NCBI GenBank assembly: GCA_035504215.1
Contig: DATJSI010000138.1
Location: 1 to 35,067 of the forward strand
DNA from: Mycobacteriales bacterium
GTDB taxonomy: Bacteria; Actinomycetota; Actinomycetes; JAFAQI01
DNA: 35,067 bases
Reading direction: 5' to 3'
Shown here: piece after piece, positions 33,908-35,067 of the stretch
Position numbering within the stretch: position 1 is the stretch's first letter
How the letters are laid out: each line of letters starts with the position of its first letter
Program-made: the position numbers and the translations under genes
The notes under the pieces: generated by a model
Told to the model about the DNA's origin: nothing
The model's database searches: none
Seen by the model: the letters and a program-made list of their open reading frames with translations, nothing else

Positions 33908-35067
33908 TTGGGCGCGCTCGACACTCTCGCTGCGGACTGCGTCCGCCGGTTCGGAGCGGCGCAGGTCGTGACTGATCATGCCGAGCTCCGTACGTATGAG
34001 TCGGACGGTCTGGCCTCCTACCGCTGCATCCCGGGACTGGTCATCCTCGCTGAGTCAGCGGAGGACGTCGCGTACGTCGTGGGGCGCTGCGCGGCCGCCG
34101 GCGTCCCGTTCGTCGCCCGCGGTTCGGGCACCGGCCTGTCGGGTGGCGCGCTGCCGCGCAGTGACGGCGTACTGATCGTCCTGTCGCGAATGCGCCGGAT
34201 CGTGGACGTCGACCTCGACGACGAGCGAGCCGTCGTGCAACCCGGAGTGATCAATGCGGACCTCACCAAGGCGGTCGCGGCCGACGGCTTCTACTACGCA
34301 CCGGATCCCTCGAGCCAGCAGGTCTGCTCGCTCGGCGGCAACGTCGCGGAGAACTCCGGCGGAGCGCACTGTCTGAAGTACGGCTTCACCGCACACCACG
34401 TCACCGCGCTCGAGCTGGTGCTGCCCGACGGCTCGATCGAGCGAGTCGGCGGCCGCGCGCCCGACCCGGTGGGGTACGACGTCGGCGGTGCCGTCGTCGG
34501 CAGCGAGGGCACGCTGTGCGTCGTCACGGAGGCGACCGTCCGGTTGCTGCGCAAGCCGCAGGCGGTGCAGACCGTGCTGGCCGGCTTCCGCACCATCGAG
34601 GACGCCGGGGCCGCCGTCAGCGCGATCATCGCCGCCGGAGTGCTCCCGGCCGCGATCGAGCTGATGGACGCGCTTGCGATCGAAGCCGCCGAGGCTGCCG
34701 TGCACCCGAACTATCCGGCCGCGGCGGGAGCAGTCATGGTGGCCGAGCTGGACGGGCCGGCGTGCGAGGTCGATGCGCAGCTCGCCGAGGTGCAGCGGTT
34801 CTCCACGACGGCGGGAGCCTTCGAGATCCGGGTGGCCCGCGACGACGTCGAGCGCGCATTGATCTGGAGGGGCCGCAAGTCGGCGTTCGCGGCGGTCGGT
34901 CGGATCAGCCCGGACTACATCGTCCAGGACGGCGTGATCCCTCGTACCGCGCTGCCGGAGGTGCTGCTCGCGATCGAGTCGCTCGCGGCAGCGGCAGGCA
35001 TCCGGGTCGCGAACGTCTTTCACGCCGGTGACGGCAACCTGCACCCGCTCGTGCTGTTCGACGACAC
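33908..35067 (+). CDS. glcD: FAD-linked glycolate/2-hydroxyacid oxidase subunit GlcD, 3' end cut by window
   Basis: The frame is open from TTG 33908, five bases after the aceB stop, to the window end (386 residues seen; the family is about 460-500). The PCMH-type FAD domain is clear: VARGSGTGLSGGALP, VQPGVINADLTKAVA, then PDPSSQQVCSLGGNVAENSGGAHCLKYG and GGAVVGSEGTLCVVTEATVRL. The C-terminal domain has FHAGDGNLHPLVLFDD. It oxidises glycolate, or possibly D-lactate, to the 2-oxo acid; coupling to malate synthase favours glycolate. No other start codon fits better, and no ribosome-binding site is visible, so reinitiation after aceB is likely. GlcE/GlcF partners would lie beyond the window. Confidence 0.88.
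   Translation, partial: MGALDTLAADCVRRFGAAQVVTDHAELRTYESDGLASYRCIPGLVILAESAEDVAYVVGRCAAAGVPFVARGSGTGLSGGALPRSDGVLIVLSRMRRIVDVDLDDERAVVQPGVINADLTKAVAADGFYYAPDPSSQQVCSLGGNVAENSGGAHCLKYGFTAHHVTALELVLPDGSIERVGGRAPDPVGYDVGGAVVGSEGTLCVVTEATVRLLRKPQAVQTVLAGFRTIEDAGAAVSAIIAAGVLPAAIELMDALAIEAAEAAVHPNYPAAAGAVMVAELDGPACEVDAQLAEVQRFSTTAGAFEIRVARDDVERALIWRGRKSAFAAVGRISPDYIVQDGVIPRTALPEVLLAIESLAAAAGIRVANVFHAGDGNLHPLVLFDD

Overview
This 35 kb window is very GC-rich and densely packed with genes, and it reads as a chromosomal segment of an actinobacterium. The evidence is the high GC content, frequent GTG starts, a SigE-family ECF sigma factor, an HrdB/SigA-type sigma factor ending in HPSRSQ..LRDYL, a DUF6319-type protein, a WXG-type secretion substrate and many apparently leaderless genes. 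I cannot name a genus. I see no rRNA, tRNA, transposase, integrase, phage gene or CRISPR array. No gene-free gap exceeds 300 bases; the longest is about 275 bases, upstream of the sigma factor at 14792-15991.

Layout. (1) 1-2313: the end of a short-chain dehydrogenase, then on the minus strand a two-gene unit of a small helical WXG/EspC-like protein and a WXG-type polymorphic toxin with an RNase A-like C-terminal domain. No neighbouring gene looks like an immunity gene. (2) 2373-6582: a channel-like membrane protein, a DUF6319 protein, and the homogentisate dioxygenase-fumarylacetoacetase pair that finishes tyrosine catabolism. (3) 6569-14593: a run of small housekeeping genes in alternating orientation: PBP4-type D,D-carboxypeptidase, SpoU methyltransferase, RraA-like protein, MFS transporter, orphan GroES-like protein, two NUDIX proteins, MsrA, ThpR, a YgiD-type dioxygenase, a PaaI-type thioesterase and a small unknown protein. 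(4) 14792-22872: a transcription-control region with two sigma-70 factors of primary type, an ECF sigma factor and its membrane partner, a degenerate EAL protein, a thioesterase, a TauE-type permease and a secreted or anchored unknown protein. (5) 23001-31555: seven tightly overlapping minus-strand genes. In transcription order they are a fatty-acyl reductase/HAD phosphatase fusion, a zinc alcohol dehydrogenase, a LarA-like protein, a PlsC acyltransferase, a helical unknown, a spermidine-synthase-like protein and an aldehyde dehydrogenase. (6) 31607-35067: a plus-strand unit of a CoxG-like SRPBCC protein, malate synthase A and a GlcD-type glycolate oxidase subunit cut by the window end.

How the parts fit. 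The seven-gene operon is the strongest candidate for an undescribed pathway. Its parts could interconvert acyl-CoA, fatty aldehyde, alcohol and acid, acylate a glycerol-phosphate-like acceptor, and act on a hydroxy acid or alcohol through the LarA-like enzyme. This is inference from family membership and translational coupling only. The last unit is metabolically coherent: glycolate oxidase makes glyoxylate and malate synthase condenses it with acetyl-CoA.

Two non-coding patterns recur. First, many genes have a -10-like hexamer exactly six bases before a GTG or ATG start, which would put the transcription start on the start codon. In two divergent pairs the opposing -10 hexamers overlap by the shared TA. 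Second, a 31-bp tandem repeat family sits just after stop codons at three loci, and a single related unit lies at a fourth. All function calls come from reading motifs; no database search was run.
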